From Ga0074130 sp035565355 (GTDB lineage Bacteria; Pseudomonadota; Gammaproteobacteria; Burkholderiales; Rhodocyclaceae), in assembly GCA_035565355.1 (NCBI GenBank), contig DATMSM010000083.1, forward strand, positions 1-31,054: 31,054 bases of DNA. Reading direction: 5' to 3'. Of this stretch, positions 9,039 through 15,018 are shown in pieces. The notes under the pieces were generated by a model. The model was given only the letters and a program-made list of their open reading frames with translations. It was not told the DNA's origin and did not search any database. Numbering within the stretch: position 1 is the stretch's first letter; each line of letters begins with the position of its first letter. The position numbers and the translations under genes were made by a program.

Positions 9039-9062
9039 AAACGGCCACCGAGGTGGCCGTTT
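9039..9062 (-). terminator. Rho-independent terminator downstream of the small ORF
   Basis: The 11-nt arms AAACGGCCACC and GGTGGCCGTTT face each other across two bases. On the minus strand the stem is followed by TTGTTTTGT, a good U-rich tail. It lies about 50 bp after the stop of the 25-codon ORF. A weaker T-stretch on the plus side could make it bidirectional. Confidence 0.85.
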
Positions 9063-9114
9063 CTTGCTGCGCCATCAAGCCGGCGCGGTAGAACGGGTGC
9101 TGCTGGCGAGTCGC

Positions 9115-9192
9115 TTAGGCGGCGTTACGCAGATAGACGCGGCCGGCAAACAGAATGGCGATGGCAACAACAAAAGTAGCGGTGATCAACAT
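9115..9192 (-). CDS. Putative 25-aa single-span membrane peptide
   Basis: A short ORF starts at ATG 9192 and ends at TAA 9117-9115. An AGGAG Shine-Dalgarno sequence is spaced correctly for this ATG. The peptide begins MLITATFVVAIAILF, one continuous hydrophobic helix of about 16 residues, and ends with a basic tail (GRVYLRN) and AA. This positive-outside-the-helix layout resembles small bacterial membrane proteins that sit beside larger complexes. A strong terminator lies about 50 bp downstream, so the ORF forms a complete mini-transcription unit. I do not recognise a family. The ORF could be chance, but ribosome site, hydrophobicity and terminator together argue for a real gene. Confidence 0.5.
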   Translation of the reverse strand: MLITATFVVAIAILFAGRVYLRNAA

Positions 9193-9418
9193 GGCATGTC
9201 TCCTAGAAAACAGTCATAAAACAGACTGTCATGAGCACTTTATACGCTCGAAATGAAAGCAACACACTTCACTTCTTTCTATTGGAGCATCATGACCATA
9301 AATAGTTCAGTCGCAGCCTACTTATACATAGGAAAATTTATATAAATCAATGTTTTTATGGGCCCATCACAGATCATAAAACAATGCAAGCACACCATTT
9401 TATGGCAGTCGTAGTGCG
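9193..9418. other. AT-rich spacer between the small ORF and the rnpB end
   Basis: This stretch is markedly lower in GC than the rest of the window. It contains a short inverted repeat ACAGTC/GACTGT (about 9210-9230) just upstream of the small ORF's ribosome site, and a TATAAA on the minus strand near 9240 without a convincing -35. No confident gene was found. Confidence 0.4.
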
Positions 9419-9440
9419 GCAAAAAAGTCGCGTGGAACGC
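9419..9440 (-). terminator. Probable weak terminator of rnpB
   Basis: On the minus strand just after the RNase P P1 helix, a short stem GCGT/ACGC with a three-base loop is followed by GACTTTTTT. The stem is only 4 bp, so termination efficiency is uncertain, but the position fits the rnpB 3' end. Confidence 0.45.
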
Positions 9441-9446
9441 AAAATG

Positions 9447-9931
9447 GGGGAAGGAAGTCCGCCGATAAGCCGGGTTCTGTCGTGGGCAATCATTCCTCTG
9501 GGCCTGACGTTACCGCCAGGCTCTAGCAGCCTACCCGGGAGCGACGCGAGCAACGTCATGGCTCCCCTATTTGGCCTTGCCCCGGATGAGGTTTGCCGTG
9601 CCGTCCGCCGTTACCGTGGACGCGGTGGGCTCTTACCCCGCCCATGCTTGCGCATGGACGACACCTTGTCAGGTGCCACCATTTCACCCTTACCGGCGGC
9701 GTGCATGCACGCCGCCCCAGCCTGACGACTGGTACCTTCTCACTGAAGAGGGACTGTGCCGCCTTGCGGCAGCAAAATCAGGCAGGCGGTATCTTTCTGT
9801 TGCACTGTCTGTCGCCTTGGGCCGTCTTGCGACGGCTTGCTGCGCCCGGCCGTTAGCCGGCATCCTGCTCTATGGGGCCCGGACTTTCCTCCACATGCGC
9901 ATGCATGCAGCGACTGCCTGGCGGACTTCCG
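9447..9931 (-). ncRNA. rnpB: RNase P RNA (type A, enlarged)
   Basis: This is the catalytic RNA that removes 5' leaders from pre-tRNAs. The minus strand carries the conserved core: GAGGAAAGTCCGGGCCCCAT near the 5' end (about 9873-9892), the CAACAGAAAGATACC segment near 9800, GGCAAACCTCATCCGGGGC (about 9577-9597), and ACAGAACCCGGCTTATCGG at the 3' end. The 5' and 3' ends form a perfect 11-bp P1 helix (GGAAGTCCGCC at 9930-9920 with its complement at 9463-9453), and P2 (GGCAGTC/GATTGCC) also pairs. The length of about 480 nt exceeds the E. coli RNA by roughly 100 nt. The extra sequence is in the P12 region and just before P13, and P3 is short. A TAGAAT -10 lies at the right distance upstream. Confidence 0.95.
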
Positions 9932-9937
9932 GGACGG

Positions 9938-9943
9938 ATTCTA
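9938..9943 (-). promoter_or_regulatory. Predicted -10 of the rnpB promoter
   Basis: TAGAAT on the minus strand predicts transcription start at about 9931, exactly where the P1 helix of the RNase P RNA begins. No good -35 was found. A CCTGGC/GCCAGG hairpin (9947-9961) occupies the spacer and may end the upstream lipoprotein transcript. Confidence 0.55.
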
Positions 9944-9968
9944 CCGCCTGGCGCTGCCAGGCACGGGA

Positions 9969-10412
9969 TTATTTGCCGGATTCGCCAGGCGGTTCGGCGC
10001 GTTTGACGAGGCTGGGGTCCTGGGTAAAGCTGAGTTGGCCTTCACGTTCTTCGAACACACCGACCGGCGTGCCGGGCTCGTCCGGCTTCTGCTCGAACTG
10101 CTGCAGCTGGCAAGTTTCGGTATCGGCGATATACCAGCGCTTGCCCTGACGCAGCAACCAGCGCGCCTGCTCGGTACGGAACACCTCGACCTTGAAGCTG
10201 CCGTCGCCCATATGTTTGAGATGATGACGGCGTTGGCAATCCGGCATGCGCGCCACCACCACGGCCAGATCCCAGCCTGTGCTCCAGGCATAGGGTTTCT
10301 CGCGCACCAGCGTCAGCGCGTGATCGCTGCCCTGAATGGGCATGGACGCCATGTCGATGGCGCCACATCCCGACAGCGCGAAGGTAAAAGCAAGCAGAGG
10401 GCTCAGGCGCAT
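9969..10412 (-). CDS. Small lipoprotein of unknown function
   Basis: The protein is 147 aa with a hydrophobic signal ending in the lipobox LSGC (lipidated Cys at about residue 16). The residue after the Cys is Gly, not Asp, so in enterobacterial terms it would go to the outer membrane. The mature part is hydrophilic, with a repeated short pattern of tryptophans and charged residues (AYSTGWDL-like and ARWLLRQGKRWYIAD segments), a cysteine pair (MPDCQ, TETCQ) and a Pro/Glu-rich C-terminus. It starts 9 nt after pyrC, and its AGGAG ribosome site overlaps the pyrC stop codon, so the two are probably cotranscribed. I recognise no family or function; linkage to pyrimidine synthesis may be only positional. 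Confidence 0.85.
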   Translation of the reverse strand: MRLSPLLAFTFALSGCGAIDMASMPIQGSDHALTLVREKPYAWSTGWDLAVVVARMPDCQRRHHLKHMGDGSFKVEVFRTEQARWLLRQGKRWYIADTETCQLQQFEQKPDEPGTPVGVFEEREGQLSFTQDPSLVKRAEPPGESGK

Positions 10413-10421
10413 CGACCGCTC

Positions 10422-11459
10422 CTAGGCAAGCAACTGCCAGGCGATGCTTTCGCCTGCGCGGAAAGGCACCAGCGTCTCGCCGTCCGGATAGGCCTGCGCA
10501 TCCGGCATGACCCAGTCCTGGCGGGCCAGGGTGATGGTGTCGCTGTTGCGCGGCAGGCGATAGAAATCAGGGCCGTTAAAGCTGGCGAACTGCTCCAGCA
10601 TGGCCAGCTTGCCGGCCTGTGCAAAAGCTTCGGCATAGAGCTCGATGCCGGCGTTCGCCGTGTAGCAGCCGGCGCAGCCGCAGGCGGCTTCCTTGGCGCT
10701 TTTCGCATGCGGCGCCGAATCGGTGCCGAGAAAGAACTTCTTGCTGCCCGAAGTCGCTGCCGCCACCAGCGCGACACGATGCACTTCGCGCTTCAACACC
10801 GGCAGGCAATAATTGTGAGGGCGGATACCGCCCTGGAACAGCGCATTGCGGTTGAGCAGCAGGTGATGCGCGGTAATCGTCGCACCGATGTTGTCGCCGC
10901 CTGCAGCCACGAACTCGGCTGCGTTCTTGGTGGTGATGTGCTCGAAGACCACGCGCAAGGCCGGATGGTCCTTGAGCAGCGGCGTCATGATCGTATCGAT
11001 GAAAACGGCCTCGCGGTCGAACACGTCGATGCCGGGATCGGTGACTTCGCCATGCACCAGCAGCGGCACGCCCAGCTTTTCCATGCGCGCAATGGTTGCG
11101 CGGCACTTGTCCAGGCTGGTCACGCCGGCATCGGAATTGGTCGTCGCGCCGGCCGGGTACAACTTCAGGCCATGCACAAAACCGCTGGCCTTGACGCGAT
11201 CAATCTCGTCCGGCGGCGTGTTGTCGGTAAGGTAAAGCGTCATCAGCGGCTCGAATTTCGCGCCGGCCGGCAAGGCGGCCAGAATGCGTTCGCGATACGC
11301 CGCCGCCATCGCCACCGTGGTCACCGGCGGTCTGAGGTTGGGCATGATGATGGCGCGACCAAAACGACGCGCAGTGTCGGGCAAAACGGCGGCCAGGGTT
11401 GCGCCGTCGCGCAGGTGCAGGTGCCAGTCGTCAGGGCGGGTGATCTTGAGCGTATCCAT
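10422..11459 (-). CDS. pyrC: Dihydroorotase PyrC
   Basis: PyrC cyclises carbamoyl-aspartate to dihydroorotate, the third step of de novo pyrimidine synthesis in the cytoplasm. The protein is 345 aa of the class II (E. coli PyrC-like) type. Zinc ligands are visible: H13 and H15 in DDWHLHLRDG, the carbamylated lysine K99 in HGLKLYPAG, H136 in LLVHGEV, H174 in VFEHITT, and the catalytic Asp in FLGTDSAPHAK. Length and start match the family (E. coli begins ...RRPDDWHLHLRDG). There is no Shine-Dalgarno sequence, and a perfect TATAAT lies only 6 nt before the ATG, so the mRNA may be leaderless. The lipoprotein gene follows closely. Confidence 0.97.
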   Translation of the reverse strand: MDTLKITRPDDWHLHLRDGATLAAVLPDTARRFGRAIIMPNLRPPVTTVAMAAAYRERILAALPAGAKFEPLMTLYLTDNTPPDEIDRVKASGFVHGLKLYPAGATTNSDAGVTSLDKCRATIARMEKLGVPLLVHGEVTDPGIDVFDREAVFIDTIMTPLLKDHPALRVVFEHITTKNAAEFVAAGGDNIGATITAHHLLLNRNALFQGGIRPHNYCLPVLKREVHRVALVAAATSGSKKFFLGTDSAPHAKSAKEAACGCAGCYTANAGIELYAEAFAQAGKLAMLEQFASFNGPDFYRLPRNSDTITLARQDWVMPDAQAYPDGETLVPFRAGESIAWQLLA

Positions 11460-11465
11460 GTTTCG

Positions 11466-11471
11466 ATTATA
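11466..11471 (-). promoter_or_regulatory. Consensus -10 (TATAAT) directly before pyrC
   Basis: TATAAT on the minus strand ends 6 nt before the pyrC ATG, which puts the expected start point on or within two bases of the A of the ATG. It sits in the 24-nt gap after the rsmI stop. The -35 region is poor and there is no extended -10 TG, so activity is unproven. Confidence 0.5.
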
Positions 11472-11483
11472 CCGGGGGCCTGC

Positions 11484-12380
11484 TTATTCCTGGGTTTCTG
11501 CCTTGAGCTGCAGCGCGCGCGCGTAGAGGTCGTTCTTGCTCTGGCCGGTAATCTCGGCAGCCAGCTTGGCGGCCTGTTTGGTCGGCAGCTCAGCCAGCAG
11601 GGCTTTCAGCACGCGCTCGCTGTCCGCGTCCATCCCCTCCTGTTCCGGCGCTGCCGACACCGCCAGGACGAACTCGCCGCGCTCGCGGTTGGCATCGGCC
11701 TTGAACCATGCCTCGGCCTCGCCCAGCGGCATGCGCGCAATCTCCTCGAAACGCTTGGTCAGCTCACGCCCCACCACCAGCACCCGCTGCGGTTCCAGCA
11801 CCTGCGTCAGGTCGGCTGCAGTCTCGACAATGCGGTGCGGCGCCTCGTAAAACACCAGCGTCGCCGCGACGGCTCGCAGCGCTTCAATCGCGGCCCGTCG
11901 CGCCGCGCTCTTGGGCGGCAGAAAACCGGCGAACAGAAAGCGGGTGTCCAGCAGTCCGGCAGCACTGAGAAGCGAGATGACCGCACTGGCTCCGGGCATG
12001 GGCACGACCCGGTAGCCGGCAGCGTGTGCGCTGGCGACGGCCCGGGCGCCCGGATCGGAAATACCGGGCGTCCCGGCATCGCTGATCAAGGCCACTTTCT
12101 TGCCCTCGGCCAGCAGAGCCAGCAACTTGCCACTGGCTTCGTTCTCGTTATGCTCGTGCAGGGCAAAACAGGGGGCCTTGATGCCGAAGTGTTCGAGCAA
12201 GGGGCGGCTGTGACGCGTATCCTCACAGGCGACCGCATCGGCAGCGCGCAGGCAGGCCAGCGCGCGCAGGGTGATATCGCCAAGATTGCCCAGCGGGGTG
12301 GCGACCACATACAATGCGGGCGCCACAAAATGTTCCGCGTAGGAGTCCTGAACCAGCGGCTGAACGGAGGACGTGCTCAT
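11484..12380 (-). CDS. rsmI: 16S rRNA 2'-O-ribose C1402 methyltransferase RsmI (YraL)
   Basis: RsmI methylates the ribose of C1402 in 16S rRNA, the same nucleotide that RsmH modifies on the base. It is a tetrapyrrole-methylase-fold protein. Visible motifs are LYVVATPLGNLGDIT near the N-terminus, CEDTRHSRPLLEHF, the loop LISDAGTPGISDPG, and FYEAPHRI. I chose the ATG at 12380 (MSTSSVQPL, 298 aa) because GGAA lies about 9 nt upstream. ATGs at 12395 and 12407 and a TTG at 12434 are in frame. It is divergent from yraN with at most 60 bp between, the arrangement of the E. coli yraL-yraN neighbourhood without yraM (lpoA). Confidence 0.95.
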   Translation of the reverse strand: MSTSSVQPLVQDSYAEHFVAPALYVVATPLGNLGDITLRALACLRAADAVACEDTRHSRPLLEHFGIKAPCFALHEHNENEASGKLLALLAEGKKVALISDAGTPGISDPGARAVASAHAAGYRVVPMPGASAVISLLSAAGLLDTRFLFAGFLPPKSAARRAAIEALRAVAATLVFYEAPHRIVETAADLTQVLEPQRVLVVGRELTKRFEEIARMPLGEAEAWFKADANRERGEFVLAVSAAPEQEGMDADSERVLKALLAELPTKQAAKLAAEITGQSKNDLYARALQLKAETQE

Positions 12381-12439
12381 GTTGGAAGTTTCCATGGTGT
12401 TGCGCATTGTCCCGTCTGCGAGGTCCGGGAGCAAGCACG

Positions 12440-12799
12440 ATGAGCGATGAAGTCATCCGCCAGCGCATAGGCAGCGCCGCCGAGGAGCTGGCTGCCCGCC
12501 ACCTGCTGGCACATGGCCTGCACATCCTCGAGCGCAACTTCCGCGTACGCGGCGGTGAGATCGACCTCATCGCCCGGGACGGCAAGAGCCTGGTGTTCGT
12601 CGAGGTGCGCTTGCGCACGCGCCCCGATTTTGGCGGCGCCGCCGCCAGCATTACCGGCAAGAAGCAGCAGCGCATCATTCTGGCGGCTCGTCACTACCTG
12701 CAAACGCATGGTGAGCAGGCATGCCGTTTCGACGCCGTGCTGCTCGACGCACTGGACGCACAAGCCATCGAATGGATCAAGGGTGCCTTCAGTGCTTAA
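12440..12799 (+). CDS. yraN: YraN/UPF0102 family nuclease-like protein
   Basis: The protein is 119 aa of the UPF0102 family, which has a restriction-endonuclease-like fold. Motifs seen are GSAAEELAARHLLAHG, then GGEIDLIARD with the conserved Glu-Asp pair, FVEVRLRTR and ITGKKQQRI. The E-I-D-L then V-E-V-R layout resembles the PD-(D/E)xK nuclease core, so a DNA role is plausible but not established. The ATG at 12440 has GGGAG about 9 nt upstream. The stop overlaps the GTG start of the HIRAN gene by 8 nt. Neighbours match the conserved rsmI-yraN-SIS-dolP block. Confidence 0.93.
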   Translation: MSDEVIRQRIGSAAEELAARHLLAHGLHILERNFRVRGGEIDLIARDGKSLVFVEVRLRTRPDFGGAAASITGKKQQRIILAARHYLQTHGEQACRFDAVLLDALDAQAIEWIKGAFSA

Positions 12800-13157
12800 A
12801 CGCATTGGCCTGATTGCACTATGCTGGACGCTCACGGCAGGTGCCCAGGAAATCCGGATCCTGGTCCAAAGTTCACCGCTGGCTGGCTACCAGTATCACG
12901 CCGGCACCGAGGTATGGGCGCAACTTCAGGCCGGCGACGCACTCACGCTGGTACGCGAACCCGACAACCCGCATGACCGCAACGCCGTGCGCGTTGAATG
13001 GCGGGGCCGACAACTTGGCTACCTGCCCAGGGCCGAGAACCAGGCCATCGCGGTTGAACTTGACCGCGGCAGCCGGGTCGAAGGACGCATTGCCCGCCTG
13101 CGCGAAGCCAAGAACCCCTGGCAGCGAGTCCTGATCGATGTATTCATCGGCATTTAG
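12792..13157 (+). CDS. HIRAN-domain protein with signal peptide
   Basis: The protein is 121 aa. A GTG start at 12792 overlaps the end of yraN by 8 nt, with an AAGGG ribosome site upstream. Residues 1-18 form a signal peptide (MLKRIGLIALCWTLTAGA, predicted cleavage after AGA). The rest is a single HIRAN domain (PF08797-like). It contains LAGYQYHAG, the hallmark LVREPDNPHDRNAVRVEW, LGYLPR and a basic C-terminal strand. HIRAN domains of eukaryotic HLTF bind 3' DNA ends, but this copy should be exported to the periplasm, so a DNA role is doubtful. It is inserted between yraN and the SIS gene, where E. coli has none. Function unknown. Confidence 0.85.
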   Translation: MLKRIGLIALCWTLTAGAQEIRILVQSSPLAGYQYHAGTEVWAQLQAGDALTLVREPDNPHDRNAVRVEWRGRQLGYLPRAENQAIAVELDRGSRVEGRIARLREAKNPWQRVLIDVFIGI

Positions 13158-13228
13158 CCTTCTGCCTGTACGACAGGGTCTTAAAGTCGGATAATCGGGT
13201 TTTACGTCCGCGCCTTAAATAAAACAAG

Positions 13229-13816
13229 ATGTCGCTCCAAGAACGCATACACCACCAGTTCACCGACAGCATCGTCACCAAGCAGAAAGCCGTGGTCGCC
13301 ATGGCCGGCCCGATTGAGGCTGCTATCCACCTGATGGTGAATAGCCTCAAGACGGACGGCAAAATCATGGCTTGCGGCAATGGCGGCTCCGCTGCCGACG
13401 CGCAGCACTTTGCCGCCGAATTGCTGAACCGCTTTGAAATGGAACGACCGCCGCTGGCTGCCGTGGCGCTGACCACGGACAGCTCGACACTGACCTCCAT
13501 CGCCAACGACTACCGCTACGAGGAAATCTTTTCCAAGCAGGTCCTCGGGCTGGGCCGCAAGGGCGATGTGCTGCTGGCCATTTCGACCAGCGGCAATTCG
13601 CCCAATGTCATTGAAGCCATTCACGCCGCTCACCAGCGCGGTGTGCATGTGGTCGCACTGACCGGCAAACAGGGCGGCAAGATGGCTGCGCTGCTGAAGG
13701 ACACCGACGTACACCTCTGCGTTCCCGCCGACCGCACCGCCCGCATCCAGGAAGTCCATCTGGTCGTCCTGCACTGCCTGTGCGACGGCATCGATCACCT
13801 GATTCTCGAACAGTAA
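13229..13816 (+). CDS. gmhA: SIS-domain protein: phosphoheptose isomerase GmhA / DiaA-like
   Basis: The protein is 195 aa with one SIS (sugar isomerase) domain. Overall sequence and position (between yraN and dolP) follow E. coli DiaA, a regulator that binds DnaA: LQERI...FTDSI at the start, LNRFEMERPPLAAVAL, and CLCDGIDH at the end. Yet it keeps residues that make GmhA an isomerase: CGNGGS (S54), H60 and E64 in QHFAAEL, STSGNS at 119-124, Q174 in RIQEVH, and H182. DiaA has lost the glutamate. The equivalent of E. coli GmhA D169 is Ala. The nearby heptose gene rfaE2 supports a sedoheptulose-7-phosphate isomerase role in LPS core synthesis. Activity and DnaA binding both remain possible. Confidence 0.85.
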   Translation: MSLQERIHHQFTDSIVTKQKAVVAMAGPIEAAIHLMVNSLKTDGKIMACGNGGSAADAQHFAAELLNRFEMERPPLAAVALTTDSSTLTSIANDYRYEEIFSKQVLGLGRKGDVLLAISTSGNSPNVIEAIHAAHQRGVHVVALTGKQGGKMAALLKDTDVHLCVPADRTARIQEVHLVVLHCLCDGIDHLILEQ

Positions 13817-13825
13817 GGAAACCCC

Positions 13826-14479
13826 ATGCGTACCACTGCCTCCCGACTCACGACCTGTCTGTCCCTGCTGGCCATGGCCGCCGCACTGAGCGGCTGCATC
13901 GGCGCAGTTGCCGTGGGTGCCGGCGCCGGCACGCTGATGGTGACGGACCGCCGTATTTCGGAAGTCTATCTGGCTGACGAAGCCATCGAAATCCGCGTCA
14001 ACAACGCCATTGGCCAGCAACTCGGCGACAAGGTGCACGTCAACGCGACCAGCTACAACCGCATGCTGCTGCTGACGGGCGAAGTCCCGGATGCGGCTTC
14101 CAAAGATCAGGCGGAAAAGGTCGCGATCGCCAACAGCAGCGAGATCAAACGCATCACCAACGAACTGCAGATTGCCGGCCCCAGCAGCTATACCGCACGC
14201 AGCAACGACACCTATCTGACCTCCAAGGTCAAGGCGCGTTTCCTTGACGCCGCCCGCTTCTCGATCAACCACGTCAAGGTCGTGACTGAAAACAGCTCGG
14301 TCTACCTGCTCGGCATCGTGACTCAGGCCGAGGCCGATGCCGCCGTCGAGATTGCCCGTACCACCGGCGGTGTGCAACGTGTGGTGCGCGTCTTCGAGAT
14401 CATCAGCGACGAACAGGCGCGCCAGATTGACCGCACGCTGAGCGGCAAGTCGTCGGAAAACAAAGCCACCGCAAAGTGA
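13826..14479 (+). CDS. dolP: BON-domain outer-membrane lipoprotein DolP (YraP)
   Basis: The protein is 217 aa. An N-terminal signal ends in a LSGC lipobox (Cys at about 24, followed by Ile), predicting an outer-membrane lipoprotein facing the periplasm. Two BON domains follow, at about residues 50-115 and 125-195, matching E. coli DolP, which supports outer-membrane integrity. An AAGGAAA ribosome site precedes the ATG, and the gene is 10 nt after the SIS gene. A short Lys/Ser/Asn-rich tail ends the protein. It overlaps rfaE2 by one base. Confidence 0.92.
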   Translation: MRTTASRLTTCLSLLAMAAALSGCIGAVAVGAGAGTLMVTDRRISEVYLADEAIEIRVNNAIGQQLGDKVHVNATSYNRMLLLTGEVPDAASKDQAEKVAIANSSEIKRITNELQIAGPSSYTARSNDTYLTSKVKARFLDAARFSINHVKVVTENSSVYLLGIVTQAEADAAVEIARTTGGVQRVVRVFEIISDEQARQIDRTLSGKSSENKATAK

Positions 14480-14976
14480 TGGCCCCGACTGCCAGCGCAA
14501 CGCCGGCTTTCGAACGCAAGATCTGCACACCTGCGGATCTTGCGGCGCGCATTGCCGAGCTGCCGCGGCCGCTGGTTTTCACCAACGGCTGCTTCGACAT
14601 CCTGCACCGCGGTCATGTCACCTATCTGGCCCAGGCGCGCGCGCTGGGCGCCAGCCTGATCGTCGCCGCCAACAGCGACGCCTCGGTGAAGCGCCAGGGC
14701 AAGGGCGACGACAGGCCCGTCAATACGCTGGATGATCGCCTCGCCCTACTCGCCTCGCTGGAGTGCGTGAGCCTGGTCACCTCTTTCGACGAAGACACGC
14801 CGCTTGCGCGCATTCTCGAATCCCGCCCCGACATACTGGTCAAGGGCGGCGACTGGGCCATAGACAAGATCGTCGGTGGCAAGGAAGTCACAGGCTGGGG
14901 CGGCAAGGTGGTCTCCATCCCCTTCATCCACCAGCGCTCGACCACCGCCCTGCTGCAGAAAATCCGCAGCCTGTAG
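14479..14976 (+). CDS. rfaE2: D-glycero-beta-D-manno-heptose-1-phosphate adenylyltransferase
   Basis: This enzyme makes ADP-heptose from heptose-1-phosphate and ATP for the LPS inner core. It corresponds to the C-terminal half of E. coli HldE, as a separate protein of 165 aa. The nucleotidyltransferase motif FTNGCFDILHRGHVTYL with HxGH is near residue 35, AANSDASVKRQKG-like (NSDASVKRQGKGD) near 65, and the C-terminal RSTTALL motif is present. The ATG at 14479 overlaps the dolP TGA by one base; a GTG three bases upstream is in frame. The first-half kinase (HldE-N, rfaE1) is not in the window. The GmhA-like gene is close upstream. Confidence 0.94.
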   Translation: MAPTASATPAFERKICTPADLAARIAELPRPLVFTNGCFDILHRGHVTYLAQARALGASLIVAANSDASVKRQGKGDDRPVNTLDDRLALLASLECVSLVTSFDEDTPLARILESRPDILVKGGDWAIDKIVGGKEVTGWGGKVVSIPFIHQRSTTALLQKIRSL

Positions 14977-15018
14977 CCTAGCGCTTCGCCCCCTGGCCCT
15001 ACCCCCATAGAGAATGGG

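Noticed and set aside
9292..9345. 17-codon plus-strand ORF (MTINSSVAAYLY...) with GGAG upstream
   Set aside because: It has no terminator, promoter or recognisable character and sits in AT-rich sequence where short ORFs arise by chance.
9756..12443. Very long open frame on the plus strand (895 codons) across rnpB, pyrC and rsmI
   Set aside because: It is antisense to rnpB, pyrC and rsmI, which are firmly identified; the product is Arg/His/Gln-rich with no domain, typical of the opposite strand in GC-rich genes.
13158..13228. Possible promoter GATAAT before the SIS gene
   Set aside because: No acceptable -35 at 16-18 bp; transcription from yraN upstream is as likely.
14977..15018. Possible bidirectional terminator between rfaE2 and the TAXI gene
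   Set aside because: The CCTAGC/GCTAGG and CCCAT/ATGGG pairs are short and there is no T-tract on either strand.
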